From Palaemon carinicauda (lineage: Eukaryota > Arthropoda > Malacostraca > Decapoda > Palaemonidae), in contig NC_090746.1 of assembly GCF_036898095.1 (NCBI RefSeq), positions 50,728,069 to 50,792,068 of the forward strand: a DNA stretch of 64,000 nt, written 5' to 3'. The position numbers were made by a program, and so were the translations under genes. The notes beneath the pieces are model-generated. The model had not been told where the DNA came from and made no database searches. It worked only from the letters and a program-made list of their open reading frames with translations. Numbering within the stretch: position 1 is the stretch's first letter; every line of letters starts with the position of its first letter. Positions 44,524 to 55,430 of this stretch are shown here, one piece after another.

Positions 44524-47313
44524 TTATGCATGAGATGAAAAATCATAGTCTTCATGCCATTTGGGCATTTTGACAGTCCTGGATGGTCGGCCCACGGCGA
44601 GACCAATTGGTGGGATGGGATTTGCTAGTTGGGGTGGGGCGGCTGGCGTTGAAGGTCTGACACGACTTGGTGTTGCTGGTGGGGGCAGTGGAGTTTGGTC
44701 GTTCGGCGTTGTGTGTATAAGCTGGCGAGTGTGGTTGGCCAGCTTTACAGGCGTGAGTGGGGGAGGTTGATCGACTGATGTTGGGTAATGTCGGTCAGCC
44801 AGCAGTTGTGGTTGGTAAGCAGGCGGGTCCGGCGGTGTTGATACGTGTCGGTTAGTCTCCTTCGGCTTGGTCGGGGCCGCGCTTGCGGGTGGTTGAAGGG
44901 GTATGCCACCATAGGTTATATTTTGCGGCTCTGTCGGGGTCGTAACCGGTGTGAACTTTCTCAGGAATTTCCGATTGGGCAGCGATACTCGGCCCGAGCC
45001 ATCAACCTTTACCACGTACTGGTCGTACTGCCTTACCTCGACGACTGTCCCGGTCCTGTCCCATTTGGTGGGATGTGGGCCAGTTTGATTCTGGATGCGA
45101 ACATGGTCACCAACCCGTAGGGGTGGCAGACGGAGAGTGTGTTGTGACCAAGTGTCCATCATGCGGACATGGCGCTTGCGTAGGGCTTCTTCCCTGGATG
45201 TCAGGGTTTCGCGCCATATGGTGTGGGGGTTGTACTTCCCAGGAAGGATAGGGATGAGATCGCGGATCGGGTGACCGAAGACGCACATGGCTGGGGAGAT
45301 TCTTGTGACTGGGTCTGGAGTGTTCCTGTACTGGAGGACTGCTTTCTGAACGGCATCTGTGTCTAGGTCTCCATTTGTCCCCGTGTTGTCAGTAATCAGG
45401 CGCTTCATCGTTTTCACTCCGATTTCCGCTCTGCAATTGCTGTGTGGAAATGCTACTGATGACAGTTGGTGGTGGACACCCCAGTCTCTCAAGAACCCAC
45501 GTGTTTCGGTTCCCGTGAATTCTGGCCCACCATCGCTGGCAAGTTCCTCAGGAATTCCGTACATGACGATTGCACGGCGCAGGTTGTTAATTAGTCCTTT
45601 GGGACCACTGGTAGACTTTGATATAAGTGGCCAGTTCGAGTATCGGTCCACAATTACCAGGTAGTGGGTGCCCTTGTGAGTGAAGTAGTCGGCACACATT
45701 GACTGAAATGGGTAAACAGGCAAGACAGGTGGGGTAGGGGGGGCGGATGGTTGGGAGGGGGCCATGCGGTGGCAATCCTCACAGTTATCTCTAGTCGCCT
45801 GTATGTCTGCGGTAATGCCTGGCCAGTACACTGATGCATCTGCACGAGCAGTCATCATGGAAACACCCTGATGTGCCAAATGTAATGCGGATAGGACACC
45901 CTGGTGCAAGCACGTCGGGACAATAACACGATCTTTGAACAATGCGACACCCTCGAAGGTGATGAGCTCGTTCCGTAGGTGGTAGTACGCACGGAGGTGT
46001 TGTGGCATGTCATCTTTTGACGTCGAGAACCCATGTTCGATGAGCTCTGTGAGCGCGTGAAGGGCGGGATCGCTTGCTTTAGATTCCCGTACACGGTCCC
46101 AGGTGACCGCTGGAAGGGAATCTAGGGCTGTGAGGTATGCGGGCTCTTCAATCGTGCATGTGTCACAGTCCCTCATGCGTATGCCGGCAAGGATATCGTG
46201 GTGGACCGACGGTATGTAGTGGTCGCAGACTGATGCATTGTTGTCAGGGAGATACAGTTTTTCTGGGTTGGTGTCGCCTCTTGGATGACGTGAAATGGCA
46301 TCAGCTGCTCTGTTGCGCATCCCTGGCACGTATACGATGCGGAAGCGGTAGCGCAGTGTCTTCTCTTTTAGGTTGCGCAGGCGGGGATTCGGGATGTCAT
46401 CCAGGGATCGGTTCCCCAACACCTTTAATAGTGGCTTGTGATCTACCGCAATGACCAGGTTTGAGCAGCCGAGGACAAAGTAGTGTGATTTGTCTAGGGC
46501 ATCGGCTACCGCCAGGGCTTCCCTCTCTATCGCGGCATACCTGGATTCGGCTGGGTGCGTGAAACGACTCCCGACTAGGGTCACCTTCCAACCTTCGCAG
46601 CAGCAGAATGGCTTGTCTGTTGGGCATTGGCAATGTTTTTGGAACAGCCAGAACCCGATGCCTTCTTTAGACCAATCGGTCGCAAGGCATGTCGGCTTGG
46701 TTTTGTCGAAGATGCGCACCCCGTTGGTAATTTCATCTACAATGGCCTCTTTAGATGCTTGGAATGCGCTTTTAAGATCGTCGGTCCACGTAAATGCCTT
46801 GTTGGGTTTCAGTAGCTCGCAGAATGGGAGCATGCGCTCAGCCATACTGAAAGCATAAGACACTAGGTTTACTAGGCCAAACCACGATCGAGCGTCGGTA
46901 ATGTTCTTCGGGCGTGGGAAGTCTGATATTGCCTGCTGGTATTTCGCACAAGGGCGCACACTGTCCATTGAGATGGTGAAGCCGGCGAATTCTACCTCGC
47001 GACAGCCAAACAAAAATTTGTCGGGGTTGAGGGTGATGCCGTTTCTCCCGCAGACGTTGAGCCAAGTGGCTGCCTGGTAGAAGCTTTCCTCAATAGTGTC
47101 GGCCCACAGTAATGTGTCATCAACGCATTTCGTCATGTCACGGACGTTGGATACTATCTCATCATATCGCCTTGAGTAGCCATCGCCTGACGCGGCATAG
47201 CCTTGTGGGGCGACACAGTATCGATATCTGCCCCAGGGTGTGATAAAGGTGGTCATGTGGCGGTCCTCCTTGTGCAGTGGTACACTGTGGTATCCATTCC
47301 AGGCATCGAACAC
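44524..47313 (-). CDS. Ty3/gypsy pol: RT (partial), RNase H, integrase
   Basis: A 929-codon open frame from the first Met; coding continues upstream in frame to about 47440 ('KPRRTVDLQTLNAH'). RT: 'AWNGYHSVPLHKEDRH', 'TPWGRYRYCVAPQGYA', and the active site 'KCVDDTLLW' with Asp65-Asp66. RNase H: D212 ('ATDWSKEG'), a conserved Glu near 259, and D291 ('DHKPLL'). Integrase: zinc finger His near 478-482 and Cys 511/514 ('CEDCHRM'); DDE core D542 ('ADYFTH'), D594 ('SDGGPEF'), E630 ('CRAEIGVKT'). A C-terminal SH3-like segment (~740-815) and a Pro-rich tail follow. Protease and the RT N-terminus are missing because the frame joins a gag fragment near 47440. All catalytic residues seen are intact. Confidence 0.93.
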   Translation of the reverse strand: MFDAWNGYHSVPLHKEDRHMTTFITPWGRYRYCVAPQGYAASGDGYSRRYDEIVSNVRDMTKCVDDTLLWADTIEESFYQAATWLNVCGRNGITLNPDKFLFGCREVEFAGFTISMDSVRPCAKYQQAISDFPRPKNITDARSWFGLVNLVSYAFSMAERMLPFCELLKPNKAFTWTDDLKSAFQASKEAIVDEITNGVRIFDKTKPTCLATDWSKEGIGFWLFQKHCQCPTDKPFCCCEGWKVTLVGSRFTHPAESRYAAIEREALAVADALDKSHYFVLGCSNLVIAVDHKPLLKVLGNRSLDDIPNPRLRNLKEKTLRYRFRIVYVPGMRNRAADAISRHPRGDTNPEKLYLPDNNASVCDHYIPSVHHDILAGIRMRDCDTCTIEEPAYLTALDSLPAVTWDRVRESKASDPALHALTELIEHGFSTSKDDMPQHLRAYYHLRNELITFEGVALFKDRVIVPTCLHQGVLSALHLAHQGVSMMTARADASVYWPGITADIQATRDNCEDCHRMAPSQPSAPPTPPVLPVYPFQSMCADYFTHKGTHYLVIVDRYSNWPLISKSTSGPKGLINNLRRAIVMYGIPEELASDGGPEFTGTETRGFLRDWGVHHQLSSVAFPHSNCRAEIGVKTMKRLITDNTGTNGDLDTDAVQKAVLQYRNTPDPVTRISPAMCVFGHPIRDLIPILPGKYNPHTIWRETLTSREEALRKRHVRMMDTWSQHTLRLPPLRVGDHVRIQNQTGPHPTKWDRTGTVVEVRQYDQYVVKVDGSGRVSLPNRKFLRKFTPVTTPTEPQNITYGGIPLQPPASAAPTKPKETNRHVSTPPDPPAYQPQLLADRHYPTSVDQPPPLTPVKLANHTRQLIHTTPNDQTPLPPPATPSRVRPSTPAAPPQLANPIPPIGLAVGRPSRTVKMPKWHEDYDFSSHA

Positions 47314-47439
47314 TGTTTTTAGTTTCCCCGGTGGGACACAACGGGCCTGATGAAAGGGCGATTGGGTGTGGTGTGTTTCACGAGTGGCATGAGCATTGAG
47401 AGTCTGAAGGTCTACTGTCCTTCTAGGCTTCCCCGTCTT

Positions 47440-47777
47440 CTTCCGATTCGCCTACCAGGCTCCTCCCCGCGGCGCTGGTGATGTCCTTGCGTAGGCTCTC
47501 CTCACAACATTCAAGGAGCTGTACCACAACATCATCGCCTTCGAGCCCGGTTCCCTTGCTGTATTCGCCCCAGCGAGTTAGGAAATAGTCCCACTCCCCA
47601 CTCGTGCCGGCCGCTGATATCGTTGGGCGCTTAAGTTTTTCAAGCTTGAGCTACTGGGCCCTGGGCATGAGTCGTTGTGTGTGCGTTCAGGAGCGCTGCG
47701 GTAATGATGGGCTCTGTGGATACCTCGGTTCGATAGGTGCATCCAGGCACTGGGAAACCAATGCTTTGTGCAGCCAT
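47440..47777 (-). pseudogene. Ty3/gypsy gag remnant
   Basis: An ATG at 47777-47775 opens a frame of about 45 codons. One base change of frame near 47640 then leads to a gag-like stretch ('TSGEWDYFLTRWGEYSKGTG', 'VVVQLLECCEESLRKDI'). The gag sequence stops near 47440, where RT coding begins in another frame. So the gag C-terminus, nucleocapsid, protease and RT N-terminus are deleted. Confidence 0.78.
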
Positions 47778-48717
47778 TTTGCTGCTTATCACTCTGAATT
47801 ACCTACTAGGGAATTACTGACAGAGTGAATCACTTTAATCACTGTAAACCATTTGGGTACTACTGACCTTTTGAGTCCTTTTTGCTGTATTCACGTTCTC
47901 CACAGGTTTGCTGGTTTGGTCATATCGTGGTGTAGGGACACACAATCAGGTAGATCTAGTAACAGACTTAACTGTAATACACAGCAACACTGTTCTTGAC
48001 AATTCGCGGTTGCATTAGATTCAAGTCCGTTCACTTTTGTTATGGCCACGTTTAGTTTACCCTTGGCTGGCACTAGTCACCACATTATCACTCAGCTCGT
48101 TGCATCACTTACAATAATGTCTTTTAACAATGACTTCTTCGAAGACAGGATGCCCGAGAACTTCAAATCATTCGTTCATTCAATCTTTATTCTCTCAGTA
48201 TTTTATATTATAAAAGGACATCCCGAAATAGTTTAGTGTGTGTAAGACTTTTTTTAATTTTTTGAAAATTTGGGGTAATATTCTGTTTTTGAACATTTAG
48301 AATCTAATGACAGGATAATTTAACCGTATAGGCATATCTTACATAGATTTGAAATGGGCTGAATATGAATTTAATATGTTCTTGTACTTTACTCAATAAG
48401 AGATTCCAACAGAACCAAATTATACTTTAATCAGGCATATCAAAATAACCCAATAATCCTCTAATCAGGCATACCAACATGATCCAATATACTCCATCAG
48501 GAATGCCAACTGTTCTTAATGATAAATATCAGACACAACAACAGAACCCAGTTATTCCAAGCCAGACATACAAGCAAACAGTATACTATCTGCTTGTCAT
48601 CAGTGTCTGAAGTAGTCAATAACAGAGTCATATTTTTTTTATTCAATTTTCACATCCTAACCGGCTACTAATCCCCTCTCCATTTGTCTCTGACTCGCAA
48701 TCCGTGAATCGGGAGTT
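47778..48717. other. Gypsy leader region or flank
   Basis: No gene found between gag and the right direct repeat. It should hold the leader and 5' LTR of the gypsy element, but no matching LTR is recognised on the left side. Confidence 0.4.
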
Positions 48718-48760
48718 CACAGTGTCACACACAGGTGACGTTCATAAGTCATGGTTCTCT
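48718..48760 (+). repeat. 43-bp direct repeat, right copy
   Basis: Partner of 44188-44230. Confidence 0.6.
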
Positions 48761-49259
48761 AATAAAACCCTTATTTTAGTAGCAAATGGGTGTTATTGTA
48801 AGTTAAAAGCAGCAAAGAGAAGGAAGTTTAGGTCTCTAGCTTTCAACTTGAATGTTGATAACATGAAAGTATGTTCTGTTGTGTACTTTTTATGAATCAA
48901 ATTAACTACCCATAGAATGTTGTATTTATAGACACTACAATATAGCATAACTTGTTGAGGTAGTTAATCTTCTAAAGTGATATCTAGTTCTAATTGCTTA
49001 TTCCATAGATCTAACGGCTTATTCCCTTGATCTAACTGCTTACAGTATTTCTTAAAAGTTGATAGAATATAAAATAATTTTCATGCTTCTCTTCTCCTTA
49101 ACTGTGGTACAATAACAAGTAAAGCAATGTAGGTTCTAGTAAGATAGGAAATTTGATGGGGAATAGTGTATGCTTATAAATTACTTGCTTTACTGTATAT
49201 TTATTAGCAGATTCATAGAGGTTACCATTTTTCCTTAATTTTGTATTAATTTTTAACAG
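48761..49259 (+). other. Probable intron of serpin gene
   Basis: AT-rich sequence ending in the acceptor TTAATTTTTAACAG at 49246-49259. No other exon recognised. Confidence 0.5.
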
Positions 49260-49387
49260 GTATGGTTGCAAACACAAGAATGGTAATGCGGACTACTCAG
49301 TTTGTTGCGGATCATCCATTCATGTTCTACATTCGTGATAAGCGATCTAATCTTGTGTATTTTGCAGGCAAACTTGTTGATTTTTAA
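49260..49387 (+). CDS. Serpin, terminal exon (partial gene)
   Basis: Serpins trap serine proteases in a suicide complex using a reactive-centre loop. This exon follows an AG acceptor at 49258-49259, starts with two bases of a split codon, and has 41 codons to a TAA at 49385-49387. It encodes the C-terminal serpin signature: 'FVADHPFMFYIRD' matches the family F-x-A-[DN]-[HR]-PF block, and 'LVYFAGKLVDF' matches the final strand (usually LF-G-R-V). Upstream of it, the loop end reads 'MVANTRMVMRTTQ'. By spacing to the Phe, the P1 residue is probably the Arg of 'NTR', which would suggest a trypsin-like target. The penultimate exon with the hinge was not found. It is the only host coding exon recognised here. 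Confidence 0.85.
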
Positions 49388-50296
49388 TCACTTTCATGGT
49401 TTTTTTTTTTCTAATTGCAGTCATGACCCATTTTTTAAAATTAATATTAAATGCAATATGCAGAGTATTTTTCTGACCTTGCTTGATCACAACAAATTAT
49501 CATTCTTAATCTTTTAAAAGGAATAGTGAGTTAAAGCTGTTATCATCCCTTAACAGAGGTAAACCAAGCGTAGAAGTCATTTTGAGTGAAGAATTTTCCC
49601 AAGTGTGATATGTGTATTAACTAGTTAGGCTGTATTTGAGGTACTCAGGGCTACTACATATTTTATATTTGCATTAGACAGACAATGCAATACAAGCTTG
49701 AAATACATTTCTGTTGAGAAAACTGGAAAGCAGAGGTTTTAATTTACACAGAGGTTTTCATATTTTACCGCAATACACATATTAATGGTGCCTCTCTTAT
49801 TATATCAGGATAGATTTCTGGGTAATGATTTGAATTAATTTTAATTTTTAGTATTTTATGATGCTTCCACATTGATTAAGGGGTAGGTGGAAGTGGTTAG
49901 TTTTGCACGACAGTATTGGTTAACAACAAATCCATTGTTTATTGTACGGCGTGTTTCATAGTTTGAAAATAGAATCTGAGATATATCTGTCCTCTCTAGA
50001 ATTCTCAGGTCATTATCAGTCAAATACCTTTGCTCATGTGTTTATAGTTTACTATTCGTAGCTTACCACAGTCTGAGTTTTGTAAATTTTCATGATCTTA
50101 TCGGTGAATCTTTCTGCTGCTTCAGATATTCCTTTCATTTATTCTTTCATTCAATGGGAGTTCTTCTTTTATGGTGGATTATTTTTTAAACTTTAGCTGA
50201 TAATAGAGAAAAAATTTAGCAAGTAAATCATTATACTGTAATTGATAATGAATACCCTCCTTTGACTCCATGACACTCAACACGGTTGGTAATCCT
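49388..50296 (+). other. Serpin 3' flank
   Basis: 3' UTR and flank without recognisable genes. No clear AATAAA signal was seen close to the stop codon. Confidence 0.4.
50217..50296 (+). repeat. Extra left arm of the foldback repeat
   Basis: AATCATTATACTGTAA followed by CCATGACACT and GGTAATCCTGC repeats the left arm of the adjacent foldback element in direct orientation. Confidence 0.7.
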
Positions 50297-50461
50297 GCAA
50301 GGAAATCATTATACTGTAAGTGCTAATTAAAACCCACATTTTCACACCATGACACTGCTAAATACAGCTGATAATCCCTATCAGCTGTATTTGTTTGAAA
50401 GCCATGGTATTAAAGTGGGGTTTTTTGTTCATTAGTGCTTACTGTATAACAATTTCCTTGC
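50297..50461. mobile_element. Foldback/MITE-like palindromic element
   Basis: The ends GCAAGGAAAT and ATTTCCTTGC are inverted. Arms of about 75 bp pair imperfectly, and the centre holds a perfect 14-bp inverted repeat (AAATACAGCTGATA / TATCAGCTGTATTT) around ATCCC. It has no coding capacity. This matches a small non-autonomous DNA element or foldback; the autonomous partner is unknown. Confidence 0.75.
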
Positions 50462-50800
50462 CAAATTTTGGCCTTATCATAAAAAAGCTCAGAAAATATT
50501 TCACGTTAAAAGAAGAATAGATAGGAGAAGCACTATAGACTGGAACCTTGCTGTATAGAAGTTGTACTATTAGACATAGGATTATTGTCACAACCATACT
50601 GTATGGCCTTTTGAAAAATACACGTATGGTTAGATTTGCACGGGTTTACATGATCCTTTTGACACCAAGGATAATGTCTAGCTGTATCATGTAGAAGCAA
50701 CCAATACACATTAGAACAAGAGGTGTGTTAGTAGACTTTTCTACTTTGACACTTGAACCTTTGTGTGGCCCTATTTATGGCCTGAGCAATGCTCTAGATA
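50462..50800. other. Unassigned DNA before DIRS-C
   Basis: No gene or repeat recognised. Confidence 0.4.
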
Positions 50801-50821
50801 TTTTTTCTCATACTAACAGAC

Positions 50822-50985
50822 CTTCCGTTATTTATGTGGATTATCTTTCAGCAACTGGAAAGTAGCCATTAGACTTTAAATGTGAGGTGGCAACCCTGCC
50901 TGACAGCTAGAGTGGATAGGCTGGGTCTGGCTAGGGGGTACCCAACCACCTATATATATACTCTCACAGCAGTGAGAGACATCAC
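50822..50985 (+). repeat. DIRS-C left inverted repeat
   Basis: Contains GGAAAGTAGCCATTAGACTT; its inverse is at 56052-56220. Confidence 0.82.
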
Positions 50986-51070
50986 TTTTTCTTTTGGCTC
51001 AGTAGAAATCGGAAAGTCCACTCCTCTCCTGACTGTCATTGGACTTTCTCACTTTGCTTTCTCTTTACAG

Positions 51071-52548
51071 GTGTGTGTGTTTCCTCTTCGGATCGCCTTC
51101 ATCATGCAAACCTGTCCAGGGCGCGAGGTTGCTGCGTGCAAGACCTTTATGTCATTTGTAGAGACTGACCCACACTTTCTGTGTTTAACCTAATGAGGGC
51201 ATCATTGCGAGCAGGGTTCGCCCTGCGATGATTTTAGGGAGTGGTCTGCCTCCCAGTGGGAGGGGCTTTGGTGACGCAGGAAGAAGACGAAGCGTGACTG
51301 TTCGCCTTCCTGGGTGAGCAGAGCGCGTTCATCTTCTTCATGCTCCTCCAAATCTCTTTCTAAACCTCCTTCTCGTGCGCACTCTCTCGAGGGGTGGTCG
51401 AGTAGGAGCGCAGATCGCATAATTCCATGACAACCCCGGGATACTGGGGGTGGTTGTTGCTTCCCCTAGACCCCAGACTCTGGATGTGAGTCTGGAGGTG
51501 TATGACCCCTTGGACTCTGATGATGAAAACTTTCCAAAGGCGGCCAGTCCGAACTATCACTCCGAGCAAGATAGACGCGAGTCGGAGCATACCTTTTGGC
51601 AGATCCTCGCCTGTATGAGGTCCACCAATAGGCTATCTACTCCTGGTTCTACCATCCAGGAGGGGAAGGATATGGTCTTGGATAAGATATTCAAGACTCA
51701 GAAGCCTTCCAAGACCTGTGCAGCTTTGCCCTGGTCTAAGGGTCTGACAACCGCCAAAAGGAAAGCTATCGCTCAGATAGCTGGAACTTCTAGTTCCTTG
51801 AGGGCAGGTTCCTCCTCTCGGTCCCTTCCACTTTCTTTTGTTCTTCAAAGGAAGTACTATGAGAACAAAGGAGAACCTCATTCCACCATGTCCCTCGACC
51901 CTTGGTAGAGTCCCTAACGAAGGGTGTTCCGACCCAGACTCTCTCCTATCTGTGGACCTCACTCTCGGCAGTTGAGCTCCTGAATAGAGAGAGAGGTGCG
52001 TAGTACGCTATGCAATCTGCTTTTTAGTTTGACCTTTGGCTAGGATCCTGAGGCTTCATGGTCTGCTCCCATGATCTCTCTAAGGAGTCGGCCAGGATAG
52101 TGGAGTCTTTCCTTATGTCTGGTACCCAAACTTTTGAGTTCCTTTTATACCATATTGTCAACCTTTGGGTGAATTCCATACTCATGAGAAGGGATACCAT
52201 CATAGAAAAGTTCCACAAACAGGTGCCGAAGGTAGAAATCTCCCGGTTGAGGAACTCCACCCTAGAGGGTTCTTTTCTCTTCGTCACGGAAGAGAGAGAG
52301 AGAGAGAGAGCAGCTGAGGGTTGGAGAAAATCGTCTAACGATTCTCTCCTCCATAGGGCCATGACATCCAGGTCCTATGGCAGACCTTCTCAGTCTTCTC
52401 GGCCTCAGCATGCACCTTCCTCCTCTCGCCAGTCATCTTCTAGGTCCTCTGGACCTTCTAAAGTGTCTAAATGGCACTTTCCATCTAAAGGCCAGAAAGG
52501 ATTCAAGTCTTTCAGAAGTAAGAAAGGAGGAAAGGGAAGTGGCTGAGG
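51071..52548 (+). pseudogene. DIRS-C gag-like protein (internally deleted)
   Basis: After a conserved 3' splice-like site (AG at 51069-51070), 51110-51190 encodes 'CKTFMSFVETDPHFLC' like the Cys/His start of DIRS-B, then stops. A deletion near 51470 joins this to 'PQTLDVSLEVYDPLDSDDEN', open to 51908 with 'SEHTFWQILACMRSTNRL' and 'KTCAALPWSKGLTTAKRK'. After a break, 52058-52546 encodes the C-terminal block ('VPKVEISRLRNSTLEGSF') ending in a Ser/Arg/Lys/Gly-rich basic tail, plausibly RNA-binding. It also holds a short (GA) repeat near 52290-52310. Confidence 0.78.
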
Positions 52549-52579
52549 TGGTCACTCCCAGTAGGAATGGCATCCCTCA

Positions 52580-54212
52580 TCACCTTCCACCTGTGGGAGG
52601 ATGCCTACAGCTCTGCTAGTAGAGGTGACAGCTTCACGGGGGCAGAACCCTAGATGGTCGAGGTGATCGCCCAAGGGTATCGCGTCCCATTTATTCAATC
52701 TCTCCCTCCTCTAACTCGGGATTCAGTGCACTTAAGCTTCTATGCAAAGGGATCCGCAAAGGAGCTGGCCCTCTGGGCCAAAGTCCAGACCATGCTGCAG
52801 AAGGGTGCTCTCCAAAAGGTCATGGACGGGTCTCCAGGCTTCTAATGTCGGATTTTTCTGGTGAAAAAGACGAGTGGAGGCTGGAGACCAGTCATCGATC
52901 TCTCGCCTCTGAACAAGTTTGTTCAACAGACTCGGTTCAGAATGGAGACGGCAGACTCGGTCATTCAAGCAGTTCGTCCAAGGGACTTAATGTGCACACT
53001 AGATTTGAAGGAAGCATACTTCCAGATCCCAGTCCATCTTTCTTCAAGGAAGTATCTAAGATTCTTACATGAGGAAAAGATTTACTAGTTCAAGGTTCTA
53101 TGCTTCGTTCTCGCGACCGCTCCTCAGGTATTCACCAGTGTTCCCCCTCGTATCATCTTGGGCTCACAGGAACAGCATCCATTTTCTCAGATATCTGGAC
53201 GACTGGCTGATCCTAGCAGACTCGGAAACGACCCTTCTTCATCATTAAGATATGCTTCTTGAGTTTTGTCAAGACCTGGGGGGTTCTGATAAATCACGAG
53301 AAGTCATTTCTACAACCTTGTCAGAAACTGGTACACCTTGGTATGCTTACAGACACCATACAGGAAAAAATCTTCCCATCAGACGAAAGATTACACAGAC
53401 TGAAAGAAGTGGCTGCTCCCTTCCTCATAGGAGAAGATCTTCCAGCTTTTCTTTGGTTGAGTCTACTAGGCTATCTGACCTCTCTTATCTGTCTTGTTCC
53501 AAATGGCCGCCTTAGAATAAGATCTCTGCAGTGGCAGCTAAAGTCTGTGTGGAACCATCATAAAGATCCACTGAACATCCAAGTTCCCATAACTCAGGAG
53601 CAAATAACGGATTTGAATTGGTGGATGGTAGATGAAAACCTTCAATGGGGTCAGAATCTTCTTGTTCCTTCTCCTGATTTGATGCTCTTCACAGATGCAT
53701 CAAAAGAAGGGTGGGGGGTTCACATGCTGCAACATACGATCTCCGGCCTTTGGTCAGAGTCAGAAAGGTTCCAGCACATAAATCTCCTAGAGATGAGAAC
53801 AGCATACCTAGCTCTTCATCAGCTGCAGCAGTTGCTGGCAGGTCACTGTGGTGTTGATGAGCGACAACACCACGGTAGTGGTTTACAGAAACAAACAGGG
53901 CGTTACTCTTTCGCAACCTCTATGCCATCTTGCAGTAAAGATCCTCAGATGGTCAGAAGAACATTCGGTAACCCTATCAGCCCCCTCATTCCAGGCAAGA
54001 GGAATGTGCTCGCGGACAATCTGAGCAGAGTGAATCAGATAGTAGGTTCCGAATGTTCTTTGAATCGTCAGATAGCCAACAAAGTCCTGACTTTGTGGGG
54101 TTCCCTGACTGTAGACCTGTTTGCTACAGCTCTAAACAACAAGGTTCCGCTATTCTCTTCTCCAGTATCAGACCCTTTGGCTCTATGGCAAGATGCCTTC
54201 CAACAACGGTGA
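52580..54212 (+). pseudogene. DIRS-C RT-RNase H (frameshifted)
   Basis: RT blocks: 'LWAKVQTMLQKGALQKVMDG', 'GGWRPVIDLSPLNKFVQQ', 'CTLDLKEAYFQIPVH', and the active site 'YLDDWLIL' near 53195 with both Asp intact. The frame 53259-54212 (317 codons) covers the thumb ('LVPNGRLRIRSLQWQL'), RNase H 'LFTDASKEGWGVHM' and 'HINLLEMRTAYLAL', then leaves the correct frame because two bases are missing near 53847 relative to DIRS-B (CACTGTGG versus CACTCTGTGG). So the block carrying 'LMSDNTTVV' is in another frame. The frame later recovers 'IPGKRNVLADNLSR' and 'VDLFATALNNKVPLF'. Confidence 0.86.
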
Positions 54213-55430
54213 GAAAACATCGATGTGTACGCCTTTCCCTGTTTTGTCTGATGAGAAGATTGCTCAACAAGACCAGAGTGTTCAAAGATCTAAGGATAAC
54301 CCTTGTAGCTCTGCTATGGCATCACTTCTAGTAGATCTACTAAGAGAATTCCTTCCACGATCAGATCTACTCAAACAACCACGCGCGAACATCTTTTACA
54401 GGACCGTGCAGTCGCTTCGACTTCACGCCTAAAAGTCTTTTCACAAGTTGCTGAACGAATGTTTGGTTACTTGTATAGGTCCTCAGCCTCAGTCTACCAG
54501 GCAAAATGAAGAGCATTCTGTGGTTGGTGTCGTGGAGGGAATCTCTCTCCACTCGATGCCACTATTCCAGTAATAGTGGAGTTCCTTGTATACCTTCAGG
54601 AGGAAAAGCTGCTTTCAGTCTCGGCGGTCAAAGGTTATATCTCAGCCTTAAGCCTTGCCTTTAAGCTGAAGGGAGTTGATATTTCCTCTTCGTTGGAGCT
54701 TTCTTTATGAGATCACTTGCCCTCAGTCAGAGATTAGGCCTCCTCCTTGGAATGTGGTTCGTGTCTTCAGGTTCTTGAAACCTCCTCCTTACAAACCATT
54801 ACGCCATGTAATTGACCGAAACCTCACTTTGAAGACGGTGTTACTGCTCTCTTTAGCTCCGGCAAAGATAGTCAGTGAACTACATGGCCTCTCATATGAC
54901 ATCGCCCATTCAAGGTGTTGAGGGGAAGTGACACTTGGCTTCATCCTTGAGTTTATTGCTAAGACTCAAAATCCGGGGGATTGCGGACCATAGATTCGGT
55001 CCCTTTCAGATTGCGAGTCTTCGTTCTGTAACCAATGACCCAGATCAGTTGTTACTATGCCCAGTGAGGAGTTTGAGATACTATCTTGAACACAATGCAG
55101 CAACACTGCCCAGACTAACACCTGTGTTTGTTAGCTCAGGGAGAGTAAAGAGGAGGATCACCAAGAACAGTTTCCTCCTGGATCCACCAAGTGATCAAAA
55201 GAGCCTTGACTCCAGAATCTCCTCAGGCTCATTGACCTGGGGCCCATGATGTCAGGGGAATCAGTACTTCCCTGGCATTCAAACGAAACTTCTCCGTGTC
55301 GCAGGTACTGCAAGCGGTCATGTGGAAGAGACTGTCCACCTTCATCGCCCATTATTTAAAAGACGTGACCCACAGGAGACTTGATACGTTTACTATCAGT
55401 CCTGTGGTGGCTGCTTATCAAGGGGTTTAA
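54213..55430 (+). pseudogene. DIRS-C tyrosine recombinase (box I Arg replaced)
   Basis: The module before YR and the N-terminal half are broken at 54213-54675. 54676-54921 encodes 'RPPPWNVVRVFRFLK' and box I 'PAKIVSELHGLSYDIAHS', in which the catalytic Arg (R in A and B) is Ile through a single G-to-T change. The C-terminal half, after two frame breaks, keeps 'AHDVRGISTSLAF', the Trp of 'VMWKR', the Tyr of 'FIAHYL' and 'THRRLDTF', ending TAA near 55430. The enzyme should be inactive. Confidence 0.85.

Larger units (their letters stand above)
44188..48760 (-). mobile_element. Ty3/gypsy LTR retrotransposon (minus strand, gag/PR deleted)
   Basis: It carries a gag remnant, then RT-RNase H-integrase, on the minus strand. 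A 43-bp near-identical direct repeat (44188-44230 and 48718-48760, TGTCACACACAGGTGACGTT and on) flanks it and may be what remains of the LTRs. Beyond this repeat the two sides differ, so full LTRs are not demonstrated. Codon quality and the 929-codon open frame suggest a fairly recent insertion. Confidence 0.78.

Noticed and set aside
44561..46858. Several plus-strand frames opposite the gypsy pol
   Set aside because: They are antisense shadows of a well-supported pol frame with conserved catalytic residues.
48704..48895. Possible serpin exon ('TLILVANGCYCK' resembles the L-x-L-x-NA-x-YFKG motif)
   Set aside because: The match needs a one-residue shift, lacks clear splice sites, and overlaps the repeat at the gypsy border.
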